From assembly GCA_963848195.1 (NCBI GenBank), contig CAWKCY010000001.1, positions 124,001 through 188,000 of the forward strand: a stretch of DNA of 64,000 bases, written 5' to 3'. Under the pieces are notes generated by a model. It saw only the letters and a program-made list of their open reading frames with translations. It was not told the DNA's origin and did no database searches. The DNA comes from CAVQBP01 sp963848195 (lineage in GTDB: Bacteria > Bacteroidota > Ignavibacteria > Ignavibacteriales > Ignavibacteriaceae). Below are positions 27,063-35,779 of the stretch, piece by piece. The first letter of the stretch is position 1. Every line of letters begins with the position of its first letter. The position numbers were made by a program, and so were the translations under genes.

Positions 27063-28619
27063 ATGGGAAAATTATTATTATTTATTTTAATTATTGTTGT
27101 TTCAGTTACTTCAATAAGGAGTGAAACTTATAACATTAAAGATTTTGGGGCAGTGGGAGATGGAAAAACTTTAAATACATTAGCTATTCAAAAAGCTATT
27201 AACAAATGCCGGGATGCCGGGGGCGGCGTAGTTTTAATTCCAGCCGGAACTTTCATCTCAGGCACAATACAACTTTTCAGTGATATTAATCTTCATTTAG
27301 AAAGCGGAGCTGTTCTTAAAGGGAGCGAAAAAGTATCCGATTATTATTTAAATAAAATCAGGGTCGGGTTAATCTATACTGAAAATTCCAGCAATGTTTT
27401 TATTACCGGACATGGAAATATTGATGGAAGCGGTGATGTTTTTGTAGATCAAAATCATTCCAAGATATTTGATTCTGTAAGCACACAATATACACGTCAA
27501 GGGAATCACTTCCGTGAAGTGAAACATGGGCTAGGAGATGGTCCTTTAGTCCCACTTGACAGACCTTTCCAGATGATTATTTTTTCTAACTGCAAAAATG
27601 TTACGGTAAGCGGGGTACTTATTTCAAATTCACCATTTTGGACTCTGCATTTTGCCGATTGCGATGGAGTCATTGTCAGCGGAATTAAATTATGGAACAA
27701 TCTTATGATTCCAAATAATGATGGAATAGATATGACATCAAGTAGTAATGTCCTTATATCAGATTGTGATATCCGAACCGGTGATGATGCAATTGCCGTT
27801 ACAGGTTACTCCCATCATTTTGATTTGCCGGGATATAAAAATATTATACATGATTCCGAAAATATTACAGTTACCAATTGTTATTTGGTATCACGTTCAA
27901 GTGCAATACGTATTGGAGGCTGGGATCAAAATAATATGCGTAATTATACTTTTAGCAATATTGTAATTTCAAATTCCAACAGGGGAATTAATTTATGTGT
28001 TAGAGATAAAGGGTCAATTGAAGATTTAAATTTTTCTAATATAATTATAAAAACTCATCTTCATACAGGGGACTGGTGGGGAAATGGAGAGCCAATTCAT
28101 ATATCAGCGATAAAGGGACAGGATAGTGTTGGGTTAGGAGAAATTAAGAACATAAAATTTAGTAATATTATAGCCGAAGGGGAGTCAGGTATTTTATTAT
28201 TTGGAACCAGGGAAAGCATAATAGATAATATTTCATTTAAAGATATAGAATTTAAGCTTGATGAAAGTCCGCTAAATCCGGTTTGCGGTGGGAATTTTGA
28301 TTTGCGGCCTGCCATTGATCAGAAGTATAGTATGTTCAAACATGATATCCCGGCATTTTATGCGGAATATGTTAAAGATGTTAAAATAAATGACTTTGAA
28401 ATAAAATGGGGAAATGTAGAAGAATCGTATTTCACTAATGGAATTGAATTCTCTCATTTTGAAAACATATCGATAAATAATTACATAGGAGATCCAGCAC
28501 CTTCAAATAAAAATGCTGCAGCCATTTCAATAGAAGATGGAAAGCAATATCGAATATTAAATTCTTATCCTATTAGAAGTGATTCCAAATTTTTGATAAA
28601 AAATAATGTTATTGAATAG
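27063..28619 (+). CDS. Secreted GH28 family polygalacturonase-like hydrolase
   Basis: The 518-residue product has a signal peptide (about residues 1-20) and then the GH28/pectate-lyase beta-helix opening YNIKDFGAVGDGKTLNTLAIQKAI. Catalytic motifs are NNDGID (Asp of the NTD motif) and TGDDAIAV (the Asp pair). The usual GHG is replaced by a divergent region with RSSAIRIGG, so substrate preference may differ from homogalacturonan. It lies 113 bases after the SASA esterase on the same strand and suggests pectic side-chain processing in the locus. Confidence 0.85.
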   Translation: MGKLLLFILIIVVSVTSIRSETYNIKDFGAVGDGKTLNTLAIQKAINKCRDAGGGVVLIPAGTFISGTIQLFSDINLHLESGAVLKGSEKVSDYYLNKIRVGLIYTENSSNVFITGHGNIDGSGDVFVDQNHSKIFDSVSTQYTRQGNHFREVKHGLGDGPLVPLDRPFQMIIFSNCKNVTVSGVLISNSPFWTLHFADCDGVIVSGIKLWNNLMIPNNDGIDMTSSSNVLISDCDIRTGDDAIAVTGYSHHFDLPGYKNIIHDSENITVTNCYLVSRSSAIRIGGWDQNNMRNYTFSNIVISNSNRGINLCVRDKGSIEDLNFSNIIIKTHLHTGDWWGNGEPIHISAIKGQDSVGLGEIKNIKFSNIIAEGESGILLFGTRESIIDNISFKDIEFKLDESPLNPVCGGNFDLRPAIDQKYSMFKHDIPAFYAEYVKDVKINDFEIKWGNVEESYFTNGIEFSHFENISINNYIGDPAPSNKNAAAISIEDGKQYRILNSYPIRSDSKFLIKNNVIE

Positions 28620-28686
28620 ATAAAATGCATTTTAATATCAAATTATTTTCTTTTATTTGAAAAAATTATAATTAAATTTCAGGGAC

Positions 28687-29991
28687 ATGAATATTAAATT
28701 TAAACAAAAATGGGGCTTTATATTTCTTCTATTTGTAACTATTACTTATCTCGCAATTTTTTTCTTTGATTATAGTTATCCCGAAAAAAAAGTAAAAGAA
28801 ATTTATTTTGCAGATAGAATAACAGCAGCTCATAAAATCTTGATAGATGAATATAATAAGCTTAATGCCGGGAAGGTAAAGGTTATTGCCGTTGATTTTC
28901 CTAATGCCGACTTCAGTACTAATGAAAGGAAAGAAGTTGTTGCGCGTTCTTTAAGGGGGCATGGAGATGGTATAGATTTATTTGCTGTTGATGTTATCTG
29001 GGTAGAAAGGTTTGCAAAATGGTGTGAACCTTTAGATAAATATTTTACGGAAGAAGAGAGAAATAAAATATTGGATAAAGCACTTGGTTCCTGCTATCAC
29101 GATGGAGAATTAGTAGCAGTCCCTTTAGATCTTGTACAAGGTGTAATGTACTATCGTAAAGATCTACTTGAAAAGTTAAAAAACGGAAAAGCAATTATTA
29201 ATAAAATCAATAATTATATAACCTGGAAAGATTTTATTATTCTAAGTAAAGATGCAGGTATAAAGGAACCTTTTTTTACTTTTCCCGGAGCTGATTTTGA
29301 AGGATTTGTATGTTGTTATGATGAACAACTGTTGAGTTTAAATCCGAACTATTTTGAAGAAGAAGGTTTTAATTTTGAAACTCCAGAAGCAGAGAAAGCT
29401 TTAAACTTATTTGTTGATTTAATTAATAAATATAAGGTATCTCCCCCTATAGTTTCTGATCTAACAGATTTTTTAAGTTTCGAGTATTTTATAAAAAATG
29501 ATGGTATATTTCTTAGGGGGTGGCCGACTTATGATAAAGATTTTAACGAAGAGCCATACGATAAAAAGAAACAAAGTAATTTATTTAAAGCCCCGGTACC
29601 TTATTTTAAAGAAGGAAAACCTGCATCAGTATTTGGCGGCTGGGATTTGATGGTCTCAAAGTTTTCAGATAAAAAAAAGGATGTTATTGATTTTGTTAAA
29701 TTTTTATTGAGTGATAAATCACAGGAAATATTTTATAAAGAAAGTGCTTACTATCCAATTATAAAAAAATTTTATGAAGATTCTTCGTACATTAAAAAAT
29801 ATCCCGAAGTGCTTATATATAAGGAACAAATGAAAACGGGTGTTCACCGTCCGGCTCATATTGAGTATACTAAATTTTCTAAAATTATGTCATATTATTT
29901 TAATGAAGCATTGAAAAAAAAGATTTCTGTAAAAGAAGCATTAATAAAATGTACAAAGGCTATCCAGCTAGATAAGCTAATGGTACAGTGA
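28687..29991 (+). CDS. ABC-type sugar solute-binding protein without a permease, probable sensor subunit
   Basis: The 434-residue product has an N-terminal hydrophobic segment (residues about 11-28) without a lipobox cysteine, so it may remain anchored in the inner membrane. It then resembles family 1 sugar-binding proteins: AAHKILIDEYNKLN, GDGIDLFAVDVIWVERFAKWCEPLD, VQGVMYYRKDLLEKL, SVFGGWDLMVSKFSDKK and an IDFVKFLLSDKSQEIFYKESAYYPI block. No ABC permease or ATPase gene is nearby. It is followed after 24 bases by a membrane histidine kinase and then a sigma-54 response regulator, so a role as the ligand-binding part of a signalling system is more likely than transport (inference). Confidence 0.83.
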   Translation: MNIKFKQKWGFIFLLFVTITYLAIFFFDYSYPEKKVKEIYFADRITAAHKILIDEYNKLNAGKVKVIAVDFPNADFSTNERKEVVARSLRGHGDGIDLFAVDVIWVERFAKWCEPLDKYFTEEERNKILDKALGSCYHDGELVAVPLDLVQGVMYYRKDLLEKLKNGKAIINKINNYITWKDFIILSKDAGIKEPFFTFPGADFEGFVCCYDEQLLSLNPNYFEEEGFNFETPEAEKALNLFVDLINKYKVSPPIVSDLTDFLSFEYFIKNDGIFLRGWPTYDKDFNEEPYDKKKQSNLFKAPVPYFKEGKPASVFGGWDLMVSKFSDKKKDVIDFVKFLLSDKSQEIFYKESAYYPIIKKFYEDSSYIKKYPEVLIYKEQMKTGVHRPAHIEYTKFSKIMSYYFNEALKKKISVKEALIKCTKAIQLDKLMVQ

Positions 29992-30015
29992 TTAAAAAAA
30001 TCTCTTTACGAAATT

Positions 30016-31497
30016 ATGGAAAAGAAGAAATTTTCGAATAAGATCTCCAAATACCGTTTTGAAATAAAGCATATAACTATCTTTTTTACTGTATTAATTC
30101 TGCTGCAGATCGTTATGGTATTTGTTCAAAAATCGTCATTAAATGATTTCTTAACTGAGACTCAGGACTGGTACAAACAATATTCTGCAGAACGTTTAGC
30201 ACTAATAACATCAACATCAATGGAATTATTATTTGAAAATTTATTTTTGAACAAATCTTTATCTCAGATGGAAGATACCAAAACAATTTATTCTTTTAAT
30301 GTAATATTCAAACAGCAATTAATTCAAAAAGCAGTGAATGACATTTGTCTAATCTTAATAAGAGACAGGAGAGTATATGTTATAGACAGTGGTCAAAAGC
30401 TGGAATCGTATTTAAATGGTGATCTAGAACCTTATGATCTTAATCCCAACCCTCATCATAATGCTGTAAACTTGTTTTTAACGGTAAAAGATAAAATGAA
30501 AGCTTCGGAAGTAATTTACAGTACACTTCAGAATCAAAAGACATATAATATACTTGTACCTTTTGTACCGGACGGCGAATACCTTGGTGTAATGTATATG
30601 AAAATAACTCCTGATTTCACATTTTTAACAGAAGAGATAGGGGCAAATTTTGATAAGTTTTCAGTAATATATTCATCTTTAATTTTCATTGGACTAATTG
30701 CGATATTTTTGGTTTCATCGCAGGCAGTAAAAGAAAGAAATGAAGCCCAGGAGAAGTTATTTGAAGAGCATAAGGAATTATTAAAGAACGAAATAAGATA
30801 TGAAAAGGAGTCTGTTTTTACAAAGCGAATATATCATACGCATCATAAAGCAGAGAAAATTATGGGATTTATTAAAGAAGACGTAAGGCAGATGAATCCT
30901 GAAAACCTAGATGATATTAAGAAGCGGGTAATAACATATTCCAATTTTATTTCCAGGATAATATATGATATGAAATGGTATGATCAGGAAGTAAATACAA
31001 TTGTAAATCCGATGTTTAAGACAAATATCAATAGAATTATTGAGTTTATTCTAAAACATGTATTCCTTAGGATTTCAAGTAAAAATGACATGTTTGAATT
31101 TGAACTTGACCTTGATAGTTGTCTTCCGATAGTGCATGTTAATGAATTCGTAGTATGGGAAATACTGGAGCCGCTAATACAAAACAGCATAGATCACGGG
31201 AATAAAAGATCTGTTAAGATAAAAATCTTAACAAAATATAATAAAGAAAAAAACAGTTCGGTTATCATAATTTCAGATAACGGAGTTGGAATAAATGAAG
31301 AACTTTTGAAAGTGGGTGAAAAAGGTATCAAAAAGATATTCATGGAGAACGAATCAACAAAAATTAACAGAGATATCAATTCAGGATACGGCTGTTACAT
31401 TGCATATCAAATGGCCGTAGGCCGCTGCGGCTGGGAATTGAGCGCAGAAAATTTAGATGAAGGGGGCTGCAAGTTTACTATAAAAATTAAGAATTAA
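30016..31497 (+). CDS. Membrane histidine kinase partner of the solute-binding protein
   Basis: The 493-residue product has two transmembrane segments (about residues 20-38 and 220-240) bracketing a periplasmic domain of about 180 residues. The cytoplasmic part begins with a coiled-coil-like stretch (ERNEAQEKLFEEHKELLKNE). The H-box-like region YHTHHKAEKIMGF holds candidate phosphoacceptors His274, His276 and His277, followed by an HATPase_c domain with N box EPLIQNSIDHG, G1 ISDNGVGI and G2 SGYGCYIA. The H-box is divergent from the usual HE-LR forms. The gene lies between the binding protein and the response regulator on one strand. Confidence 0.86.
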   Translation: MEKKKFSNKISKYRFEIKHITIFFTVLILLQIVMVFVQKSSLNDFLTETQDWYKQYSAERLALITSTSMELLFENLFLNKSLSQMEDTKTIYSFNVIFKQQLIQKAVNDICLILIRDRRVYVIDSGQKLESYLNGDLEPYDLNPNPHHNAVNLFLTVKDKMKASEVIYSTLQNQKTYNILVPFVPDGEYLGVMYMKITPDFTFLTEEIGANFDKFSVIYSSLIFIGLIAIFLVSSQAVKERNEAQEKLFEEHKELLKNEIRYEKESVFTKRIYHTHHKAEKIMGFIKEDVRQMNPENLDDIKKRVITYSNFISRIIYDMKWYDQEVNTIVNPMFKTNINRIIEFILKHVFLRISSKNDMFEFELDLDSCLPIVHVNEFVVWEILEPLIQNSIDHGNKRSVKIKILTKYNKEKNSSVIIISDNGVGINEELLKVGEKGIKKIFMENESTKINRDINSGYGCYIAYQMAVGRCGWELSAENLDEGGCKFTIKIKN

Positions 31498-31552
31498 TTT
31501 ACCCCATTTATGCAGGGATAAAAATAAGTTAAAAAATAACAGAGAGAATTGA

Positions 31553-33004
31553 ATGACAAATAACAATATTAATATTCTTTTAATTGAAGATGAAGATTTC
31601 GATGTAAGGCGGATAAAAAATACAATTAATTATTATGAAACGAGAATCAAGGTTCTTGATACAGTTTCAAACGGAAGGGCAGCTCTTGAACTTATTTCAC
31701 AGAATCCAGAGAAATATGATGTTGTAATTTTAGATTATCAAATTTCCGGAGGATTAAAGGGGGAAGAACTAATAATTAAAATTAAGGAGCATAATCCGAT
31801 TATTCAGATTATTGTTATAACAAAAATGACGATAAATATTACTGATTACAATTTTGCAAACAGCCTGATAAAATCAGGGGCATTTTGGTACGGCACTAAG
31901 TATCCTGGCAATATTGAAGAATATATTTATCAGCCCACCGATTTTATACTAAGTATTTTTAATGCATATGAAAGGAAGAAACTTGAGATACATAATTTAA
32001 GATCAGATAAAAAATTAAAGCAAAACATCGTCAATATATTGGAAATGAAAAAAATCATCGGAGAGTCCAAACCAATATGCCAGTTAAAAGACAGTATAGA
32101 ACGTTATGCAAAAACCGATGTTAATATTCTGGTAAACGGCCCATCGGGAACAGGTAAAGAATTAGTTGCATGGAATATTCATTTAATGAGTAAAAGGAAA
32201 TATGAAAATTTTGTTCCAATTAATTGCGGTAGTATACCCGCCGATTTAATTGAAAGTGAGCTATTTGGATATGAGAAGGGAGCATTTACAGGTGCAAATG
32301 CAAATAAAGCAGGATTATTTGAGGTAGCTAATAACGGTACTTTATTCCTGGATGAAGTTGGGGAGCTTCCCTTACCGGCGCAGGTTAAATTACTGCGAGT
32401 AATTCAGGAAGGGGAGATTGAAAAGATAGGGAGAACTGAAAAATTTTCTGTGAATGTGAGAATTATAGCTGCGACAAATAAAAACCTGGCAAATGAAGTA
32501 AACAATAACAGGTTCCGGGAAGATTTATATTACAGGTTAAATGTGGTTCCTCTTGATATTGTTCCTCTGCGTCAAAGAGGTGATGATATTATTTTGCTGT
32601 TCAAACATTTTCTGCAGTATTTTAGCCAGGATATGGGAGTTGAAATTCCACAGGTAGATGAAAAAGCCGAGGAAATCTTATTAAATTATAAATGGCCGGG
32701 TAATGTCAGGGAATTAAGAAATGTGGTTCAGAGATTAATATTAAATTGTAACGGCACTATAAAGGCAAAAGATATCAGCGATCCGATGATCTTAAGAAAT
32801 CATATAATAATTAAAGAAGAGACAAATTTTGAAGATCTTTATCAAGGGCAGGTTTTACCACTTAAAGAAATGGAAAGGATATTCAGGAAAAAATATTTTC
32901 AGTATGTTAGAAGTATATCTAGTTCTGATTCCAGTGCTGCCGATAAATTAGGGCTGGCACCATCAAATTATTATAGGATGAGTAAGGAGCTTGGAATAAA
33001 ATAA
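31553..33004 (+). CDS. Sigma-54-dependent response regulator (REC-AAA+-HTH)
   Basis: The 483-residue product has a receiver domain (about 5-130, phosphoacceptor Asp61 in VVILDYQIS) and an AAA+ sigma-54 interaction domain (about 165-400). The latter has Walker A GPSGTGKE, the GAFTGA loop at residues 243-248, Walker B LFLDEVGELP and the R-finger region FREDLYYRLNVVPL. A Fis-type helix-turn-helix ends the protein (SSAADKLGLAPSNYYRMSKELGI). GAFTGA is intact, so it should activate sigma-54 polymerase. Likely targets are genes of the surrounding polysaccharide locus, although no good -24/-12 element was found by eye. Confidence 0.94.
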   Translation: MTNNNINILLIEDEDFDVRRIKNTINYYETRIKVLDTVSNGRAALELISQNPEKYDVVILDYQISGGLKGEELIIKIKEHNPIIQIIVITKMTINITDYNFANSLIKSGAFWYGTKYPGNIEEYIYQPTDFILSIFNAYERKKLEIHNLRSDKKLKQNIVNILEMKKIIGESKPICQLKDSIERYAKTDVNILVNGPSGTGKELVAWNIHLMSKRKYENFVPINCGSIPADLIESELFGYEKGAFTGANANKAGLFEVANNGTLFLDEVGELPLPAQVKLLRVIQEGEIEKIGRTEKFSVNVRIIAATNKNLANEVNNNRFREDLYYRLNVVPLDIVPLRQRGDDIILLFKHFLQYFSQDMGVEIPQVDEKAEEILLNYKWPGNVRELRNVVQRLILNCNGTIKAKDISDPMILRNHIIIKEETNFEDLYQGQVLPLKEMERIFRKKYFQYVRSISSSDSSAADKLGLAPSNYYRMSKELGIK

Positions 33005-33060
33005 GACGCAGATTTCGCAGATTTGCACAGAATATGATTTTTAGATTGGATGAAAGTGTG
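33003..33060 (+). repeat. Dispersed repeat copy following a stop codon
   Basis: Immediately after the response-regulator stop the sequence reads AAGACGCAGATTTCGCAGAT, then a phrase ending TTAGATTGGATGAAAGTGT. A related copy directly follows the stop of the orphan sorting-tail fragment at 51044-51085 (GAGACGTAGATTTTCACAGA, then TTAGAATTTGGATGAAAAT). The shared order of short motifs indicates common origin. The function is unknown. Confidence 0.6.
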
Positions 33061-33121
33061 AGGTGTCCAAATATTTATATAGGCTCTTGAAGTCCGATAT
33101 TAATCTGTTAAGGAGCGAATT

Positions 33122-34204
33122 ATGAGAGAACTATTTAAATATTTTTTATTTATCATAGTACAATTATGGGGATTTAATGGTATGATTTTTCCAACCTCAT
33201 TTTTTCCGGCAGATAACCTGTATATAGGATATTCCGGCAGATGGGATATGTCCGATTCACTTCATCTGAAGCATTCATGGCCGGGAATTTATATTTATGC
33301 AGAATTTACAGGAACAACTATAGGGGTGAGAATGGATGATAATGTTAATTATTATAATGTTTATATTGACGGAAAATTAATAAAGATATTTCATGGTGAT
33401 AAAGAAAGGGAAACTGATTATATCCTTTTGGATAATTTAACAAATACCCATCATTCTTTTCGATTCAGCCAGCGAAATATTTCATTTGGAGTTTATTCAT
33501 TTGGCGGATTATTATTGGACGATAGTGCTAAGCTTTTACCGCCGCTGCCTATGCCGGAAAGGAAAATAGAATTTATAGGAGATTCGTTTACCGCTGCTGA
33601 AGGGAATGAAGCTACTCAGACAGAAATGGAATGGGAAGCAAAATTTCCTGTGACGAATATTGATAAAGGATTTGCACCACTTATTGCACGTCATTTTAAT
33701 GCCCAATATCATACAACATGCCGTTCAGGTATCGGTATAGTTTGCGATTGGCAGGGAAAATTTGATATTTCTATGCCGAATTATTTTGACCGTACATTGA
33801 TGGAAAGGGAAGAGCCTAAATGGGATTTCAATAAATGGATTCCAAATCTGGTAGTTATTTGTCTCGGATTAAATGATTTTTCAGGTCTTAAGGTAAATGG
33901 TGAAGTACCAGCAAATAATTCTGTGATATTTAGAAAAGGATATCATAATTTCTTAGGCAAAATCAGAAAAGTATATCCAGGTGTTCCTATTATTGCAGTA
34001 GCTGCTCATGTTGAATGGATCCGGGATAATGTAAAGCAGGTTGTGGACGAAGAAAAAGCGGATGGTCATAATGAAGTTTTTTACACGCAATTTGACTACT
34101 TTGCCGGAGGTTATGTTGCCAGCGGACATCCATCGGTGGAAACAGATAAAAAGATTGCAGAGGAAATAATAAAAGCCATTGATGGATACAGGTTATTTAA
34201 TTAA
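33122..34204 (+). CDS. Secreted CE2-family acetyl esterase
   Basis: CE2 enzymes remove O-acetyl groups from glucomannan and xylan oligosaccharides. The 360-residue product has an N-terminal signal segment and a jelly-roll domain (about 30-145, YSGRWDMSDSLHLKHSWPG). The SGNH hydrolase domain follows with Ser155 in IEFIGDSFTAAEGN, Asn in CLGLNDFS, and His336 in ASGHPSVETDKKIAEEI. The usual third Asp/Asn of the triad is not evident, as in several CE2 members. A GGAG site precedes ATG 33122. Its presence next to mannan genes supports acetylated glucomannan as substrate. Confidence 0.87.
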   Translation: MRELFKYFLFIIVQLWGFNGMIFPTSFFPADNLYIGYSGRWDMSDSLHLKHSWPGIYIYAEFTGTTIGVRMDDNVNYYNVYIDGKLIKIFHGDKERETDYILLDNLTNTHHSFRFSQRNISFGVYSFGGLLLDDSAKLLPPLPMPERKIEFIGDSFTAAEGNEATQTEMEWEAKFPVTNIDKGFAPLIARHFNAQYHTTCRSGIGIVCDWQGKFDISMPNYFDRTLMEREEPKWDFNKWIPNLVVICLGLNDFSGLKVNGEVPANNSVIFRKGYHNFLGKIRKVYPGVPIIAVAAHVEWIRDNVKQVVDEEKADGHNEVFYTQFDYFAGGYVASGHPSVETDKKIAEEIIKAIDGYRLFN

Positions 34205-34231
34205 AAACATAAAAGATAATTTTTCAATAAT

Positions 34232-34490
34232 TCATACTATTCCACTGAAGTGATAGTATTGATAAAGAATCTAAGGCTTTTAATTATTAGTATACAGAGA
34301 AAGAATTTGTCTCACCTCTTCGGGGTTTGGGAATATCTGGTATTTGAATTATCTATAATAATATCACACCTATGGTGTTCAAATTTTATTTATGGCGACT
34401 TAAAAGTAGAGGTGAAGAGAGTCATTAGAATGTGGCTAAAGCCATCTTAATTTTTTATTCACTACTCCCTCGGCTGAAGCCGAGGGCAAT
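34232..34490. repeat. Array of five short hairpins with different stems
   Basis: The 334 bases between the CE2 and SMP-30 genes contain no gene but hold a row of hairpins. These are CACT-GA-AGTG (34243-34252, extended by ATACTAT/ATAGTAT); ACCTC-TTC-GGGGT (about 34314-34326); ACACC-TAT-GGTGT (34366-34378); TGGCT-AA-AGCCA (34433-34444); and a 9-bp CCCTCGGCT/AGCCGAGGG around GA (34467-34486). The third is preceded by CTATAATAAT, also found before a hairpin at 51204. The stems differ but loops are small and similar, as in a repeat family evolving with compensatory changes. Confidence 0.8.
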
Positions 34491-34538
34491 AGATAGAGTT
34501 CGCATAAAGAAACGGTTATATATATTAATGGAGAATTT

Positions 34539-35708
34539 ATGATAAAAAAATACTTATTAATGATTCCGGTAATTTCGACATTTTTATTTGCACAATCGCC
34601 TATTCCTCCGGGAGTTAAATTAGAAAAGATAGCGACTGGATTTTTACAACCGGAAGGGCCTGTTTGGAAAGATAATGTTGGTTTATTGTTTAGTGATATC
34701 AAAGCTAACCTTATTTACCAATGGTCTCCCGTTGATAGTTCTATTAAAACATATTTACAACCATCCGATAGTTCAAACGGATTGACTTTTGACAGACAGG
34801 GGAGATTAGTTCTAACTCAAATGAGACTTCGACGTATTGCACGACAGGAATTAGATGGGTCAATTAGCCCTCTTGCTTCCTTATTCCGGGGTAAAAAATT
34901 TAATTCTCCTAATGACCTTGTAGTTAAATCTGACGGTTCAATATTTTTTACAGATCCGGATTTTAATATACCGTATCCATATAATAAAGAATTAGCATTT
35001 AAAGGTGTTTATAGAATCAGCACTTCAGGTTCGGTCAAAATGCTGGATAGTACTTTTGATAAACCGAATGGTATCTGTTTTTCACCTGATGAAAAGAAAT
35101 TATATGTTAACGAATCGCCAAAATGCAGAATATATGTCTGGGATGTTGTAGATGACTCGACAATAACTAATAAAAAATTATTTTTTCAAATACCGGCTTC
35201 CGGTTATGCAGACGGAATGAAGGTTGATTCAGCAGGGAATGTTTATTGCACCGGGCCAACAGGAGTGTGGATAATTTCACCAAACGGTGAATACCTGGAT
35301 AAAATTGCTGTACCTGAAACGCCTTCTAATTGCAACTGGGGAGATAATGACAGGCAGACTCTCTATATTACTGCGGGTAAAAGTTTATATAGGATTCGAT
35401 TGGCAGCAATAACAGGATTTAATGATCATGGGGTTTTGAAGAAGGAATCTTTTAAGCTTTATACAAATTATCCGAATCCTTTTAATCCTTCAACAATTAT
35501 AACTTTTGATTTGCCGGTGAGTCAAAATGTTAAAGTGACGGTATTTGATATTCTTGGCAATGAAACAGAGACTCTCTTGAATAAATATTTATCTTCCGGA
35601 AAACATATGATAACATTTAATGCTGATGCATTACCAAGCGGAATTTATCTTTATCAATTGGAAGCAGGCAATTTTGTTCAGTCAAAAAAGATGATATTGT
35701 TGAGATGA
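34539..35708 (+). CDS. Secreted SMP-30/gluconolactonase-like protein with type IX sorting tail
   Basis: The 389-residue product has a signal peptide (about 1-18, ending FLFAQ) and a six-bladed propeller typical of SMP-30/gluconolactonases: ATGFLQPEGPVWKD, FNSPNDLVVKSDGSIFFTD, KPNGICFSPDEKKLYV, ADGMKVDSAGNVYC. From about residue 310 a C-terminal sorting domain follows, with LYTNYPNPFNPSTIITFDLP and final KKMILLR. It is therefore probably exported by the type IX system. The substrate lactone is unknown; the context suggests sugar acid metabolism outside the cell. Confidence 0.86.
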   Translation: MIKKYLLMIPVISTFLFAQSPIPPGVKLEKIATGFLQPEGPVWKDNVGLLFSDIKANLIYQWSPVDSSIKTYLQPSDSSNGLTFDRQGRLVLTQMRLRRIARQELDGSISPLASLFRGKKFNSPNDLVVKSDGSIFFTDPDFNIPYPYNKELAFKGVYRISTSGSVKMLDSTFDKPNGICFSPDEKKLYVNESPKCRIYVWDVVDDSTITNKKLFFQIPASGYADGMKVDSAGNVYCTGPTGVWIISPNGEYLDKIAVPETPSNCNWGDNDRQTLYITAGKSLYRIRLAAITGFNDHGVLKKESFKLYTNYPNPFNPSTIITFDLPVSQNVKVTVFDILGNETETLLNKYLSSGKHMITFNADALPSGIYLYQLEAGNFVQSKKMILLR

Positions 35709-35733
35709 ATGAAAGAGAAGTATGAAAATTAAA

Positions 35734-35760
35734 GGAACCTTCATTATAAACGAAGGTTCC
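35734..35760. terminator. Hairpin between convergent genes, probable bidirectional terminator
   Basis: GGAACCTTC (35734-35742) pairs perfectly with GAAGGTTCC (35752-35760) around a nine-base loop. It lies between the end of the SMP-30 gene and the end of the M13 peptidase gene. On the minus strand it is followed by CTTTAATTTT, a moderate T tract; on the plus strand the tail is poor in T. Confidence 0.7.
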
Positions 35761-35779
35761 ACAGAATGAATAATATATT

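Noticed and set aside
34250..34450. 66-codon frame between CE2 and SMP-30 genes
   Set aside because: It is made of the hairpin array; no start signal or family resemblance.
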